Part shown: positions 54,166 through 62,790 of the stretch, one piece after another
Layout of the letters: the number at the start of each line of letters is the position of its first letter
Position numbering within the stretch: the stretch's first letter is position 1
Assembly (NCBI GenBank): GCA_963726405.1
Contig: CAVSCF010000011.1
Span: 1-64,000 of the forward strand
From: JAOUJD01 sp963726405
Lineage (GTDB): Bacteria > Pseudomonadota > Gammaproteobacteria > Burkholderiales > Burkholderiaceae_F
Length of the DNA: 64,000 nucleotides
Reading direction: 5' to 3'
Notes under the pieces: generated by a model
Told to the model about the DNA's origin: nothing
The model's database searches: none
What the model saw: the letters and a program-made list of their open reading frames with translations, nothing else
Program-made: the position numbers and the translations under genes

Positions 54166-56049
54166 ATGAAGTCAGCGGCAGCCGCGGCGCTCTGCGCATT
54201 CGCGTTGCATTCGCTCGCGCTTCCGAACGCGCAGGCCCAGTCCGCGGAAGCGCGGCTGCCGATGGCGGTCGTCACGCCGTCCCGCATGGCGCAGTCGCTC
54301 GACGACGCGCTGCCCGCGACGACGGTGATCACGCGCGCCGAGATCGAACGCTGGCAACTGACCGACCTCGCCGGTGCCCTGGCGCGGGAGACGGGCATGC
54401 AGTTCGCACAGAGCGGTGGCCCGGGCAGCGCGGCGTCGCTGTTCCTCCGCGGCGCCAACTCCAGCCAGGTGCTGGTCCTCGTCGACGGTGTGCCGCTCAA
54501 TGCCGCCGTCGGTGGCGCGGCCACGCTCGGCGGCATCGCGCTCGACACCGTCGATCGCGTCGAGATCTCGCGGGGCAACCTGTCGAGTCTCTACGGGTCG
54601 GCCGCAATCGGAGGCGTCGTGCAGGTCTTTACTCGCGGCGCCGGCAAGCCGGGCGCGAGCGTCCTTCTGGAAGGCGGACAGGGCCACAACGTCAACGGCG
54701 CCGCAAGCGCATCGACCGATCTGGGCGGGCTGCGGATCGGCGCCTCCGCGGGGACGCGCCGCAGCCACCAGGTCTCGGCCATCGACGCCGCCCGCGTCGT
54801 TCCCGGCCCGTTCGCCCCGGGGGCCAACCCCGATATCGACGGCAACGAGAACAGCTCCGGCTCGATTGGAGCGAGTTACCGGACCCAGGGCGGAACGCTG
54901 TTCGCCGCCAATGCCTGGGGCAGTACCAACCGCACCGATTTCGACAGCACGTCCGACGGTCCTGACGCGACCCATCAGGAGCGATCGACCATCCGGGCAT
55001 GGAACGCCCGCGTCCGCACGCCGCTCGCGGCGAACTGGGAATCGCAGCTGCAGCTGGGGGAGATGCAGGACCACAGCACGAACACGAGCAGCGCGCCCTT
55101 TTCGTTCAACAACGGCGAGTTCGAGTCGAGGAACCGCCAGGCGAGCTGGACCAACGAGGTTGCGGTCGCGGAACTCGTCAAGGCACAGCTCGGGGTGGAG
55201 TACCTGCAGCAGCGCGGCGCGTCGACGGCCTTCGATCCGAACTTCGGCAGCGTGCTGACCGGTTTTTCGCGCGACGTCACGAGCGTGTGGGGCGGACTGA
55301 ACGGCAGCACCGAACGGCAGCTCGTGCAGTTGAATGTCCGGCAGGACCACTACTCGGATGTCGGCTCCGCCACCACCGGCCTGATTTCGTACGGCTACAA
55401 GCTGACCCCGCAATGGCGGACGATCGTGCAGTTCTCCAACGCGTTCCGTGCGCCGAGCTTCAGCGACCTTTATTACCCGTTCTTCGGCAATCCGAAGCTG
55501 CAACCCGAGAAGTCGCGCAGCGGGGAGCTCGGCCTGCACTACGTGGCCGGCACCGCGACGATGCGAGCCGCGCTGTACCGAACCGACACGCGCGATCTGA
55601 TCGTCTATGACCCGGTATCCCAGCGCGCCGAGAACATCGACAGCGCACGCTCGACCGGCTTCGAAGTCGGCGCCGCCGGCCGCGCGGGCCACTGGGAGTG
55701 GACCGGCAACGTGAGCGTCGTGCGTGCGATCGATACCGCGACGGACGAACGCCTGCTGCGCCGCGCCCCGTACGTTCTCAATGCCGGCCTCGCCTACGAC
55801 GCCGATCGGTGGCGGGCCGGGGTCCAGTTGTCGTACGTGGGGCCGCGCGACGATCTCGACATCAACACCTTCCAGCGCACGGAGCTCGCCGCCTACACCC
55901 TGGCCCGCCTCGTCGGTACCTGGCGGATCTCGTCGAACATCGCCCTGCGGGCGCGTGTCGAGAACCTGACGGACGAGAAGTACGAGACGGTGAGCGGATA
56001 CAACGTGCAGCCGCGCACCGCGTTCATCGGCGTCGAACTCGGGCTGTGA
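54166..56049 (+). CDS. btuB: TonB-dependent vitamin B12 receptor BtuB
   Basis: The 627-residue outer-membrane receptor has a signal peptide (ALPNAQAQ) and a TonB-box-like region (MAVVTPSRM). The plug includes DLAGALARETGMQFAQSG, SLFLRGANSSQVLVLVDGVPL and VDRVEISRGNLSSLYGSAAIGGVVQVFTR. A 22-strand-type barrel follows, ending in AFIGVELGL. Its place behind a cobalamin riboswitch and before btuC/btuD settles the ligand as B12 or a relative. The start at 54166 follows GAGGGAGA. Energy would come from the ExbB/ExbD pair encoded at 58710-59839; no tonB gene is in the window. Confidence 0.94.
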   Translation: MKSAAAAALCAFALHSLALPNAQAQSAEARLPMAVVTPSRMAQSLDDALPATTVITRAEIERWQLTDLAGALARETGMQFAQSGGPGSAASLFLRGANSSQVLVLVDGVPLNAAVGGAATLGGIALDTVDRVEISRGNLSSLYGSAAIGGVVQVFTRGAGKPGASVLLEGGQGHNVNGAASASTDLGGLRIGASAGTRRSHQVSAIDAARVVPGPFAPGANPDIDGNENSSGSIGASYRTQGGTLFAANAWGSTNRTDFDSTSDGPDATHQERSTIRAWNARVRTPLAANWESQLQLGEMQDHSTNTSSAPFSFNNGEFESRNRQASWTNEVAVAELVKAQLGVEYLQQRGASTAFDPNFGSVLTGFSRDVTSVWGGLNGSTERQLVQLNVRQDHYSDVGSATTGLISYGYKLTPQWRTIVQFSNAFRAPSFSDLYYPFFGNPKLQPEKSRSGELGLHYVAGTATMRAALYRTDTRDLIVYDPVSQRAENIDSARSTGFEVGAAGRAGHWEWTGNVSVVRAIDTATDERLLRRAPYVLNAGLAYDADRWRAGVQLSYVGPRDDLDINTFQRTELAAYTLARLVGTWRISSNIALRARVENLTDEKYETVSGYNVQPRTAFIGVELGL

Positions 56050-56050
56050 A

Positions 56051-57049
56051 ATGAAAGCGTCGCCGCGCGCCTGGCCCGTCCTCGTCATCGCCGGCGCGGC
56101 GAGCCTGCTGCTTGCGCTTGGCGTCGGAAGCGTTCACGTCAGCCCGGCCCAGTTCCTCGCCCTGCTGTCGGGCGACGGCGACAGCGCGGCGCGCGACGTG
56201 ATCTGGCAGCTGCGCGCGCCGCGCGCGATCGCCGGCTTCGCCGTGGGCGCCGGCCTCGCGCTGTCCGGAGCGTTGCTCCAGGGCCTGCTGCGCAACCCGC
56301 TGGCCGACCCGTACGTGCTGGGTATTTCGGGCGGGGCGGCGGTCGGTGCCATCGCGGCGATCGCGCTCGGCCTTCCCGCCGGCATGGTGCAGCTCGCCGC
56401 GGCAGCGGGCGCCGTCGGGACGCTGGGCCTGCTGTTCGCCCTGGCGCGGAGGGCGCTCTTCACGCGCGATGCGCTGGAGTCGGAGCAGGGCACCACGACC
56501 GTGCTGCTCACCGGCGTGATGATCGCGTCGTTCGCGGCCGCGCTGCTGAGCCTCGTGCTGTCGCTCGCGCCGGACGCGCGGTTGCGCACCATGGTCTTCT
56601 GGCTGCTCGGCGATCTCGCCGGCGCCACCGATTTCCGCGCGGCGCTGATCGCGCTTGCGGTCATCGCCGTCGCTTTCGGCATCGCGCTTCGTCACGCGGC
56701 CGCGCTGAACCTGCTCGTCCGCGGCGATCTTCAGGCCTACACGCAGGGCGTGCGCGTGGTGCACACGCGCAGGACGCTCGTGATCGTCGCTGCGCTCGCC
56801 ACCGGCGCGGCCGTCACGCTTGCAGGAGCCGTGGGCTTCGTGGGCTTTGTCGCGCCGCACCTGATGCGGCTCCTGTTCGGCAACGACCAGCGCATGCTCC
56901 TGCCGGCGTCGGGCCTGGCCGGCGGGACCCTGGTCGTCCTGGCCGACACGATCGCGCGTTCCGCCTTCGCGCCACTGCAACTGCCGGTGGGCGTGCTGAC
57001 GGCGCTGATCGGCGTGCCGGTCTTTCTGTGGCTGCTTGCACGGCGATGA
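56051..57049 (+). CDS. btuC: Cobalamin ABC transporter permease BtuC
   Basis: The 332-residue FecCD-family permease has about ten membrane spans, the LRAPRAIAGFAVGAGLALSGALLQGLLRNPLADPYVLGISGGAA signature and a C-terminal GFVGFVAPHLMRLLFG docking region. It is one base downstream of btuB and overlaps btuD by ATGA, so it is under riboswitch control. It would carry B12 across the inner membrane together with BtuF and BtuD. Confidence 0.94.
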   Translation: MKASPRAWPVLVIAGAASLLLALGVGSVHVSPAQFLALLSGDGDSAARDVIWQLRAPRAIAGFAVGAGLALSGALLQGLLRNPLADPYVLGISGGAAVGAIAAIALGLPAGMVQLAAAAGAVGTLGLLFALARRALFTRDALESEQGTTTVLLTGVMIASFAAALLSLVLSLAPDARLRTMVFWLLGDLAGATDFRAALIALAVIAVAFGIALRHAAALNLLVRGDLQAYTQGVRVVHTRRTLVIVAALATGAAVTLAGAVGFVGFVAPHLMRLLFGNDQRMLLPASGLAGGTLVVLADTIARSAFAPLQLPVGVLTALIGVPVFLWLLARR

Positions 57050-57816
57050 TCGCTACACCCGCACCATTGCTGAAACTCGTCGACGTGGCGCTCGTCGCAG
57101 CGGGACGCACGCTGGTCGAGCACCTCGATCTCGAAATCCGTCCGGGCCAGCGATGGGCCGTGCTCGGGCCGAACGGCGCCGGCAAGTCGACGCTGCTGCG
57201 CGTGATGTCGGGTGCGCGGACTCCGGACGGCGGCGAGGTGCGGGTCGACGACGTGCCGATCGAGCGCTACAGCGAGCTCGACCTCGCGCGCGTGCGCGCC
57301 CTGGTCACCGACCGCTGGATCGATCCCTTCGCGAGCTCCGTTCTCGACACCGTGCTGACGGCGCGGTACGCATTCGGCGACGAGGATGGCGCGGGCGAGC
57401 ACGTTGCCCGGCAACTGCTGACCGCGCTCGATTGCGCCCACCTGATGCCGCGCGACGTTCGCCGGCTGTCGCGCGGCGAGCGGCAGCGGGTGGCGATCGC
57501 TACGGCGCTGGCGCAGGCGACGCCGACGGTTCTGCTCGACGAGCCGACCGCTCACCAGGACCCTCGCCACCAGGCGTGGGTGATCGAGCACCTGCTGACG
57601 CTGGACGACCGCGCGCTGGTGGCGACGCTGCACGACATCAACGCGGCGGCGCGTTTCGCCACGCACGTGCTGTTGATGAGCGGCCGCGGCACGCATCGCG
57701 CCGGCCCTGTGGAGGAGGTGCTGCACGACGACGCCCTGTCGGAGCTTTTCGAGACCCGCATCGGCTCGGTGCTCGCCGACGGCGAGCGCTTCTTCCGCGT
57801 TCGAACGCCTGTCTAG
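57046..57816 (+). CDS. btuD: Cobalamin ABC transporter ATPase BtuD
   Basis: The 256-residue ATPase has Walker A GPNGAGKSTLL, a signature LSRGERQRVAIATAL (R in place of G), Walker B VLLDEPTAHQDP and TLHDINAAARFATH. I choose ATG 57046, which overlaps the btuC stop. It completes the inner-membrane importer and converges on btuF across 21 bases. Confidence 0.93.
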   Translation: MIATPAPLLKLVDVALVAAGRTLVEHLDLEIRPGQRWAVLGPNGAGKSTLLRVMSGARTPDGGEVRVDDVPIERYSELDLARVRALVTDRWIDPFASSVLDTVLTARYAFGDEDGAGEHVARQLLTALDCAHLMPRDVRRLSRGERQRVAIATALAQATPTVLLDEPTAHQDPRHQAWVIEHLLTLDDRALVATLHDINAAARFATHVLLMSGRGTHRAGPVEEVLHDDALSELFETRIGSVLADGERFFRVRTPV

Positions 57817-57837
57817 GGCCGCATCTGGGTGTCCGGC

Positions 57838-58707
57838 TCAGCGAGCGCGGTCGATGGCGGCGCACATGGCTTCCATCTCGTCCACGACGCGCGGGCCGTG
57901 GCGGTTCATCCGGTCGGCGTCGAGTGTCACGAGCAGGTTGCGCTTGACGGCATTGAGGCGTTCGAAGCGCTTCCATGACGCCAGCGCATCGGACGGCCGG
58001 GCGCCGGGCTCGGCGGTCATGATCACTTCGGGATCGGCCGCGAGTACCGCCTCGGTCGATACCCGCGGTGCGATCGGCGTCAGGCTTGCGAACACGTTGC
58101 GCCCGCCGCAGACCGACATCGCCTCGCTGATGACGTGGCGTCCACCGAGCGTCATCAGCGGGTCGCTCCACACCTGGTAGAACACCCGCACTTCGCGACG
58201 GCCGCGGTAGCGCTCGCGCAACGAGGCGAGCTTCGCGTTGAAGTCGGCGGCGGCCCGATCGGCCGGGCGGCCCGTCAGGGTGCCGAGGCGTTCGAGCGAC
58301 GTCGCGATGTCGGCGAGGCGCGCCGGCTCGCTGACGAAGGTGGGAACACCGAGCCGGCGCACGGCGTCGATCGTCGCCGGCGGAAAGCCGCTGCCCCAGA
58401 TCAGGATCAGGTCCGGCCGCGACGCGCTGACGCGCTCGAGGTCGACGCTGTGCGCGCGCGCCACCCGCGGCAGGCCCACGGCGGCAGCCGGAAAATCGGC
58501 GAAGTCCGTCGTTCCGACGATCAGGTCGCCCGCGCCGATCGCGAACAACTGCTCCGTCAGATGCGGGGCGAGGCTGACGATCCGACGGGCGGGCTGCGCG
58601 AGCTCGACGGTGGCGCCCTCGTCGTCAAGCACGGCGACCTTCGCCGCGGCGGTCGTGGCGGCCGCCAGCGCGAGCGACGCCGCCACAGCGAGCGCGAGCG
58701 CGCGCAT
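57838..58707 (-). CDS. btuF: Cobalamin-binding periplasmic protein BtuF
   Basis: The 289-residue protein has a signal peptide (MRALALAVAASLALAAATTAAA) and the BtuF/FecB-type fold: RRIVSLAPHLTEQLFAIGAGDLIVGTTDFADFP, RPDLILIWGSG and FYQVWSDPLMTLGGRHVISEAMSVCGGRNVF. It would hand B12 to BtuC/BtuD. It is on the opposite strand from btuBCD, at the end of the dapB-exbB-exbD operon, so it escapes the riboswitch unless a second one exists; none was seen. The start at 58707 opens the signal peptide. Confidence 0.92.
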   Translation of the reverse strand: MRALALAVAASLALAAATTAAAKVAVLDDEGATVELAQPARRIVSLAPHLTEQLFAIGAGDLIVGTTDFADFPAAAVGLPRVARAHSVDLERVSASRPDLILIWGSGFPPATIDAVRRLGVPTFVSEPARLADIATSLERLGTLTGRPADRAAADFNAKLASLRERYRGRREVRVFYQVWSDPLMTLGGRHVISEAMSVCGGRNVFASLTPIAPRVSTEAVLAADPEVIMTAEPGARPSDALASWKRFERLNAVKRNLLVTLDADRMNRHGPRVVDEMEAMCAAIDRAR

Positions 58708-58709
58708 CG

Positions 58710-59150
58710 CTACTTCGCGGCCGCGGCGCCGGCCGCCGAGGGCTCCGTGACGAACCCGATCTTCGCGAGCCCCGCCTGCTGCGCCGCCGACAGCACGAAC
58801 GCGATGCGCTCGTAGCGGGTGGCCTTGTCCGCGCGCAGGTGCACTTCCGGCAGCGTTGTCGCCTTTGCCGCGGCCACCATGCGCTTCGTCAGTTCGGCGT
58901 CGGCGACGAGTTCTCCATCCCAATAGACCGTGCCGACGGCGTCGATCGACAGCTTCACGGTCGCCGGCGCAGGTTCCACCGCCGGAGCCGGGTCGTTGGG
59001 CAGGTCGAGCTTGATCGCGTAGGAAAGAAGCGGCGCGGTGATGATGAAGATCACGAGCAGCACGAGCATCACGTCGACGAGCGGCGTCACGTTGATCTCG
59101 GCCATCGGCTGCGACGGCCCGGCGTTCCGCTCGAAGCCGCCGAACGCCAT
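58710..59150 (-). CDS. exbD: ExbD/TolR-type biopolymer transport protein
   Basis: The 146-residue protein has a short cytoplasmic N terminus, one membrane span with the essential Asp (AEINVTPLVDVMLVLLVIFIITAPLL) and a periplasmic domain (VHLRADKATRYERIAFVL). It forms the proton-driven motor with ExbB that energises TonB receptors. The gene is coupled to exbB by ATGA and followed by btuF two bases after its stop. That neighbour suggests B12 uptake rather than Tol function. Confidence 0.93.
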   Translation of the reverse strand: MAFGGFERNAGPSQPMAEINVTPLVDVMLVLLVIFIITAPLLSYAIKLDLPNDPAPAVEPAPATVKLSIDAVGTVYWDGELVADAELTKRMVAAAKATTLPEVHLRADKATRYERIAFVLSAAQQAGLAKIGFVTEPSAAGAAAAK

Positions 59151-59839
59151 CAGTGTTCCGCCGGCACGCGCGCGCCCATCGTAAGGAACGCATGCAGATC
59201 GTGGGCAAAGCCGTCGAGCTGGCTGAGCACCATCCGGTTGACGCGCGTGAACGCGTTGTACGCGAGCACGGCCGGGATTGCGACGGCAAGGCCGAAGGCG
59301 GTCATGATCAACGCCTCGCCGACCGGGCCCGCCACCTTGTCGATGGCGATCTGGCCCGACGATGCGATGTTGATCAGTGCGTGGTAGATGCCCCAGACAG
59401 TGCCGAAGAGGCCGACGAAGGGGGCCGTGCTGCCCACCGAGGCGAGCATGGTCAATCCCGCTTCCAGCCGGCCCGCGGCTTCGTTGATGCGCTGGCGCAG
59501 CGCGCGCGTGATCAGCTCCGAACGATCGGTCTGCGACGCGAGCGTGCCCTCGGCGGCGCCGTGCGCCGACGCGTTCGCGCCGCCGCTCGCCACATGCACG
59601 AAGATGCCGTCGCGGTCGTGCGGCTTCAGTTCGGCAATCGCCGCGTCGACCGACGCGGCCGACCAGAAGCGGTCGAGCTGCCTCGACGCCCGGCGCACGC
59701 GCAGCCAGGCCCACGTCTTCCACAGGATCAGGAACCAGCTCGCAACCGACATCGCGAGCAGCACATAGGCCGTCAGCCGCATGACCGCGTCGGCCTGCGA
59801 CCAGAAGTGAACGAGACCGAGCGTGGCGTTGCCGTTCAT
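59150..59839 (-). CDS. exbB: ExbB/TolQ/MotA-family proton channel protein
   Basis: The 229-residue protein has three membrane spans (YVLLAMSVASWFLILWKTW; GLTMLASVGSTAPFVGLFGTVWGIYHAL; ALIMTAFGLAVAIPAVLAYNAF) with the family motifs ASVGSTAPFVGLFGTVWGI and AVAIPAVLAYN. It pairs with ExbD as a proton-driven stator for TonB. It overlaps dapB upstream and exbD downstream, both by ATGA. The btuF neighbour points to ExbB over TolQ. Confidence 0.93.
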   Translation of the reverse strand: MNGNATLGLVHFWSQADAVMRLTAYVLLAMSVASWFLILWKTWAWLRVRRASRQLDRFWSAASVDAAIAELKPHDRDGIFVHVASGGANASAHGAAEGTLASQTDRSELITRALRQRINEAAGRLEAGLTMLASVGSTAPFVGLFGTVWGIYHALINIASSGQIAIDKVAGPVGEALIMTAFGLAVAIPAVLAYNAFTRVNRMVLSQLDGFAHDLHAFLTMGARVPAEH

Positions 59840-60630
59840 TTGATGCCCAGCACGTCGAACATGTCGAACAGTCCCTGTTTCCTGCCGAGCAGGAAGCGCG
59901 ATGCGCGCATGCTCCCGGCCGCGTAGGTCATGCGACTCGACGACCGGTGCGTGATTTCGATGCGCTCGCCGGTCCCGGCGAACAGGACCGTATGGTCGCC
60001 TACGATGTCGCCGCCACGCACGGTCGCAAAGCCGATCGTTCCCTCGGCGCGCTCGCCGGTGTGGCCCTCGCGCGCGTACACGGCGATGTCCGGCAGCTTC
60101 TTGCCCAGGGCGGCGGCGATGGTCTCGCCCATCTTCAGCGCGGTGCCTGACGGCGCATCGACCTTGTGGCGATGGTGCGCCTCGACGATCTCGATGTCGT
60201 AGCCCGGGCTCAGCATCTTCGCTGCCATCTCGAGCAATTTGAAGGTGGCATTGACGCCGACGCTCATGTTCGGGGAGAACAGCACCGCGATCTTCTCCGA
60301 GGCGCGGCGGATCGCGGCCTTGCCTGCGTCGTCGAACCCCGTGGTGCCGATCACGATGTTCACGCCCGATGCCGCACAGGCGTCGAGATGCGCGAGGGTG
60401 GCTTCGGGGCGCGTGAAGTCGATCAGCACGTCGCACCCCGTGATGGCCGCGAGGTCGCTGGTGACGCGGGCCCCGGTCGCACGACCCAGGAACTCGGCGC
60501 AATCGCGGCCGATTTCCGGGCTGTCGGCCCGGTCGAGGGCCGCGCCGACGGTCGTCCCGGGTTCGGCGAGCGCCGCTTCGATCAGCATCCGGCCCATCCG
60601 GCCGGATGCGCCTGCGATGGCAAGTTTCAT
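59836..60630 (-). CDS. dapB: 4-hydroxy-tetrahydrodipicolinate reductase
   Basis: The 264-residue NAD(P)H enzyme of lysine and diaminopimelate synthesis has IAGASGRMGRMLIEA, IDFTRPEATLAHL, VIGTTGFDD, the catalytic EAHHRHKVDAPSGTAL and THRSSSRMTYAAGSMRA. The ATGA overlap with exbB makes it the first gene of a dapB-exbB-exbD-btuF operon. Its job in peptidoglycan precursor supply is unrelated to B12, so the coupling may simply be inherited. Confidence 0.96.
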   Translation of the reverse strand: MKLAIAGASGRMGRMLIEAALAEPGTTVGAALDRADSPEIGRDCAEFLGRATGARVTSDLAAITGCDVLIDFTRPEATLAHLDACAASGVNIVIGTTGFDDAGKAAIRRASEKIAVLFSPNMSVGVNATFKLLEMAAKMLSPGYDIEIVEAHHRHKVDAPSGTALKMGETIAAALGKKLPDIAVYAREGHTGERAEGTIGFATVRGGDIVGDHTVLFAGTGERIEITHRSSSRMTYAAGSMRASRFLLGRKQGLFDMFDVLGIK

Positions 60631-60646
60631 CGGGACGCGGGGAGCG

Positions 60647-61165
60647 TTATTCGCGGGTGGGTGATGGAGTCTGGGTGCCCACCGGCGCCGCCTGCTGCCG
60701 GGGCGGCGCCTTCGGGGCCTTCCGGGCGTTCGGGCCGAGGATCATCGCGTCGGCAATCGATTCGGCCGGCATCTCGTCCGAGAAGAAGCGCACGATCTTG
60801 TTGTCCTGGAAGTAGATGGTCAGCCGGCGGCTCTGCACCGGTCCCTTCAGCGGGTTGAGGTAGTACGGATAGTCCCAGCGATCCTTGTGGAAATCGCTCG
60901 TGAGCAACGGTGTGCCGAGCATGAAGCGGACCTGTTCGCGCGTCATTCCCTGGCGCAGTTGATCGACCATTTCCTGCGTGATGATGTTTCCCTGGTGGAC
61001 GTCCGGCCGGTACGGGCCGAGGAAGCGCGGCGCCCAGCCCGTGACGGCCGACATGCTGGAAGCCATGCCCGACCCGACGTCGGAGATGCTCTGGCAGCCG
61101 GCGAGCAGCGCAAGCGCAGCGAGCAGGGCAGCGGTGCGCTGAAGGCGATGGAACATCGGCGGCAT
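60647..61165 (-). CDS. bamE: Outer-membrane assembly lipoprotein BamE
   Basis: The 172-residue lipoprotein has a lipobox (ALLAGCQS) and the SmpA/OmlA domain: GNIITQEMVDQLRQGMTREQVRFMLGTPLLTSDFHKDRWDYPYYL and RRLTIYFQDNKIVRF. A Pro/Ala-rich tail extends it beyond the usual size. It is part of the BAM complex that inserts outer-membrane barrels. The real start may be Met4 (MFHRLQR). It is divergent from fur, the usual arrangement, and 16 bases before dapB. Confidence 0.94.
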   Translation of the reverse strand: MPPMFHRLQRTAALLAALALLAGCQSISDVGSGMASSMSAVTGWAPRFLGPYRPDVHQGNIITQEMVDQLRQGMTREQVRFMLGTPLLTSDFHKDRWDYPYYLNPLKGPVQSRRLTIYFQDNKIVRFFSDEMPAESIADAMILGPNARKAPKAPPRQQAAPVGTQTPSPTRE

Positions 61166-61246
61166 TCCCGGTCGAACCTCTCAAAGACCGTATGATACCC
61201 ATGCGGTTCCTGCCGGGCCGCGCATTCGCCTACGTCACCGCCCCCG

Positions 61247-61705
61247 ATGCCGCCCCGTAACCCATCGAGTTCCAGCGACCTCAAGAACATGGGTCTGAAG
61301 GCGACGTTGCCGCGCCTGAAGGTCCTGGAGATCTTCCAGCGAAGTTCGGCGCAGGGCAGCGGCCGGCACATGAGCGCGGAGGACGTCTACAAGGCGCTGA
61401 TCGCCGAGAACATCGACGTCGGCCTGGCCACCGTCTACCGCGTGCTCACGCAGTTCGAGCAGGCCGGGCTGCTCGCCCGCAATCACTTCGAAGGCGGGCG
61501 CGCGATGTTCGAACTGAACGAGGGATCGCACCACGATCACCTCGTGTGCCTCACCTGCGGGCGCGTCGAGGAGTTCGTCGACTCGGAGATCGAGCGGCGG
61601 CAGCACAGCATCGCGGCCGAGCGCGGCTTCAAGCTGCACGACCATGCGCTCGCGCTCTACGGCGAATGCGCTAAACCCGACTGCCCGTACCGCAACAAGG
61701 AATAG
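61247..61705 (+). CDS. fur: Ferric uptake regulator Fur
   Basis: The 152-residue metalloregulator has KNMGLKATLPRLKVLEIFQ, the winged helix with LATVYRVLTQFEQAGLLARNHFEGGRAMFEL, the metal site SHHDHLVCLTCGRVEEFVD and C-terminal cysteines ECAKPDC. With iron bound it represses iron-uptake genes. Placement divergent from bamE is conserved in this class. The first 12 residues are variable; the start could be a little later. Confidence 0.95.
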   Translation: MPPRNPSSSSDLKNMGLKATLPRLKVLEIFQRSSAQGSGRHMSAEDVYKALIAENIDVGLATVYRVLTQFEQAGLLARNHFEGGRAMFELNEGSHHDHLVCLTCGRVEEFVDSEIERRQHSIAAERGFKLHDHALALYGECAKPDCPYRNKE

Positions 61706-61706
61706 G

Positions 61707-62771
61707 TCAGGGTTCGACGCGGGCGCCCGTGTCCGCGCTGAACCAGTGCACGGCTTCGGGCTTGAACCCGAGTTGCAGGGTCGCTCCGGGCGCAGGATTG
61801 TCGCGGGGACCGGTCCGCACGATGACGTGGTGCCCGGCGACGACTCCGTGGATCAGATGTTCCGCTCCGAGCATCTCGACCGTCTCCACCTGCATCGGCA
61901 GGTCGCCGCTTCCGAGCAGGAGGTGCTCCGGCCTGACGCCGAGGATCAGTTCGCGCCCGGCCAGTGACGGATGGGCCAGAGGCAGCGACAGCTTGACGCC
62001 GTCGCGCGCGGTGAAGTGCAGGCCATCCGCGTCGAGCCTTCCCTCGAACAGGTTCATCGGCGGCGAGCCGATGAAGCTCGCGACGAAGGTCGTTGCCGGC
62101 CGCGAATAGACGTCGTCCGGCGTCCCGACCTGCTCGGCGCGGCCTGCGTTCATGACGATCATCCGCTGCGCCAGCGTCATCGCCTCGACCTGGTCGTGGG
62201 TGACGTAGAGGCTGGTGGTCCGCAGGCGCCGGTGGAGCTTCTGGATTTCGAGGCGCGTCTGCACGCGCAGCTTGGCGTCGAGGTTCGACAGCGGTTCGTC
62301 GAAGAGGAACACCGCGGGTTCCCGCACGATCGCGCGGCCCATGGCGACCCGCTGGCGCTGCCCGCCCGACAACTGGCGCGGCTTGCGCGTGAGCAGGCCG
62401 CCGAGTTCGAGGATCGCGGCGGCGGCGTTGACGCGCTTGTCGATGTCAGCCTTCGGCAGCTTGCGGATCTTCAGTCCGTACGCCATGTTGTCGTAGACGC
62501 TCATGTGCGGATAGAGCGCGTAGTTCTGGAACACCATCGCGCAGTCGCGGTCCTTGGGCTCGAGGTCGTTGACCACCCGGTCGCCGATGCGGATCGTGCC
62601 CGCGCTGATCTCCTCCAGTCCCGCGACCATGCGCAGCAGGGTCGACTTCCCGCAGCCCGATGGTCCGACCAGCACGACGAACTCGCCGTCGGCGACCTTC
62701 AGCGTGACGCCGTGGACCACCTCGTTGGTGCCGTAGCTCTTCCGTACCTCGGAAAATTCGATCGACGCCAT
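61707..62771 (-). CDS. ugpC: sn-glycerol-3-phosphate-type ABC importer ATPase UgpC
   Basis: The 354-residue ATPase has GPSGCGKSTLLRMVAG, MVFQNYALYPHMSVYDNMAYGL, LSGGQRQRVAMGRAI, VFLFDEPLSNLD and a C-terminal LGVRPEHLLLGSG domain. It works with the two permeases encoded just upstream. It converges on fur with one base between the stop codons. It is intact, in contrast to its paralogue at 9963-11034. Glycerol-3-phosphate is the expected but unproven substrate. Confidence 0.92.
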   Translation of the reverse strand: MASIEFSEVRKSYGTNEVVHGVTLKVADGEFVVLVGPSGCGKSTLLRMVAGLEEISAGTIRIGDRVVNDLEPKDRDCAMVFQNYALYPHMSVYDNMAYGLKIRKLPKADIDKRVNAAAAILELGGLLTRKPRQLSGGQRQRVAMGRAIVREPAVFLFDEPLSNLDAKLRVQTRLEIQKLHRRLRTTSLYVTHDQVEAMTLAQRMIVMNAGRAEQVGTPDDVYSRPATTFVASFIGSPPMNLFEGRLDADGLHFTARDGVKLSLPLAHPSLAGRELILGVRPEHLLLGSGDLPMQVETVEMLGAEHLIHGVVAGHHVIVRTGPRDNPAPGATLQLGFKPEAVHWFSADTGARVEP

Positions 62772-62790
62772 CTCCGTTCTTCTCGTTCTT

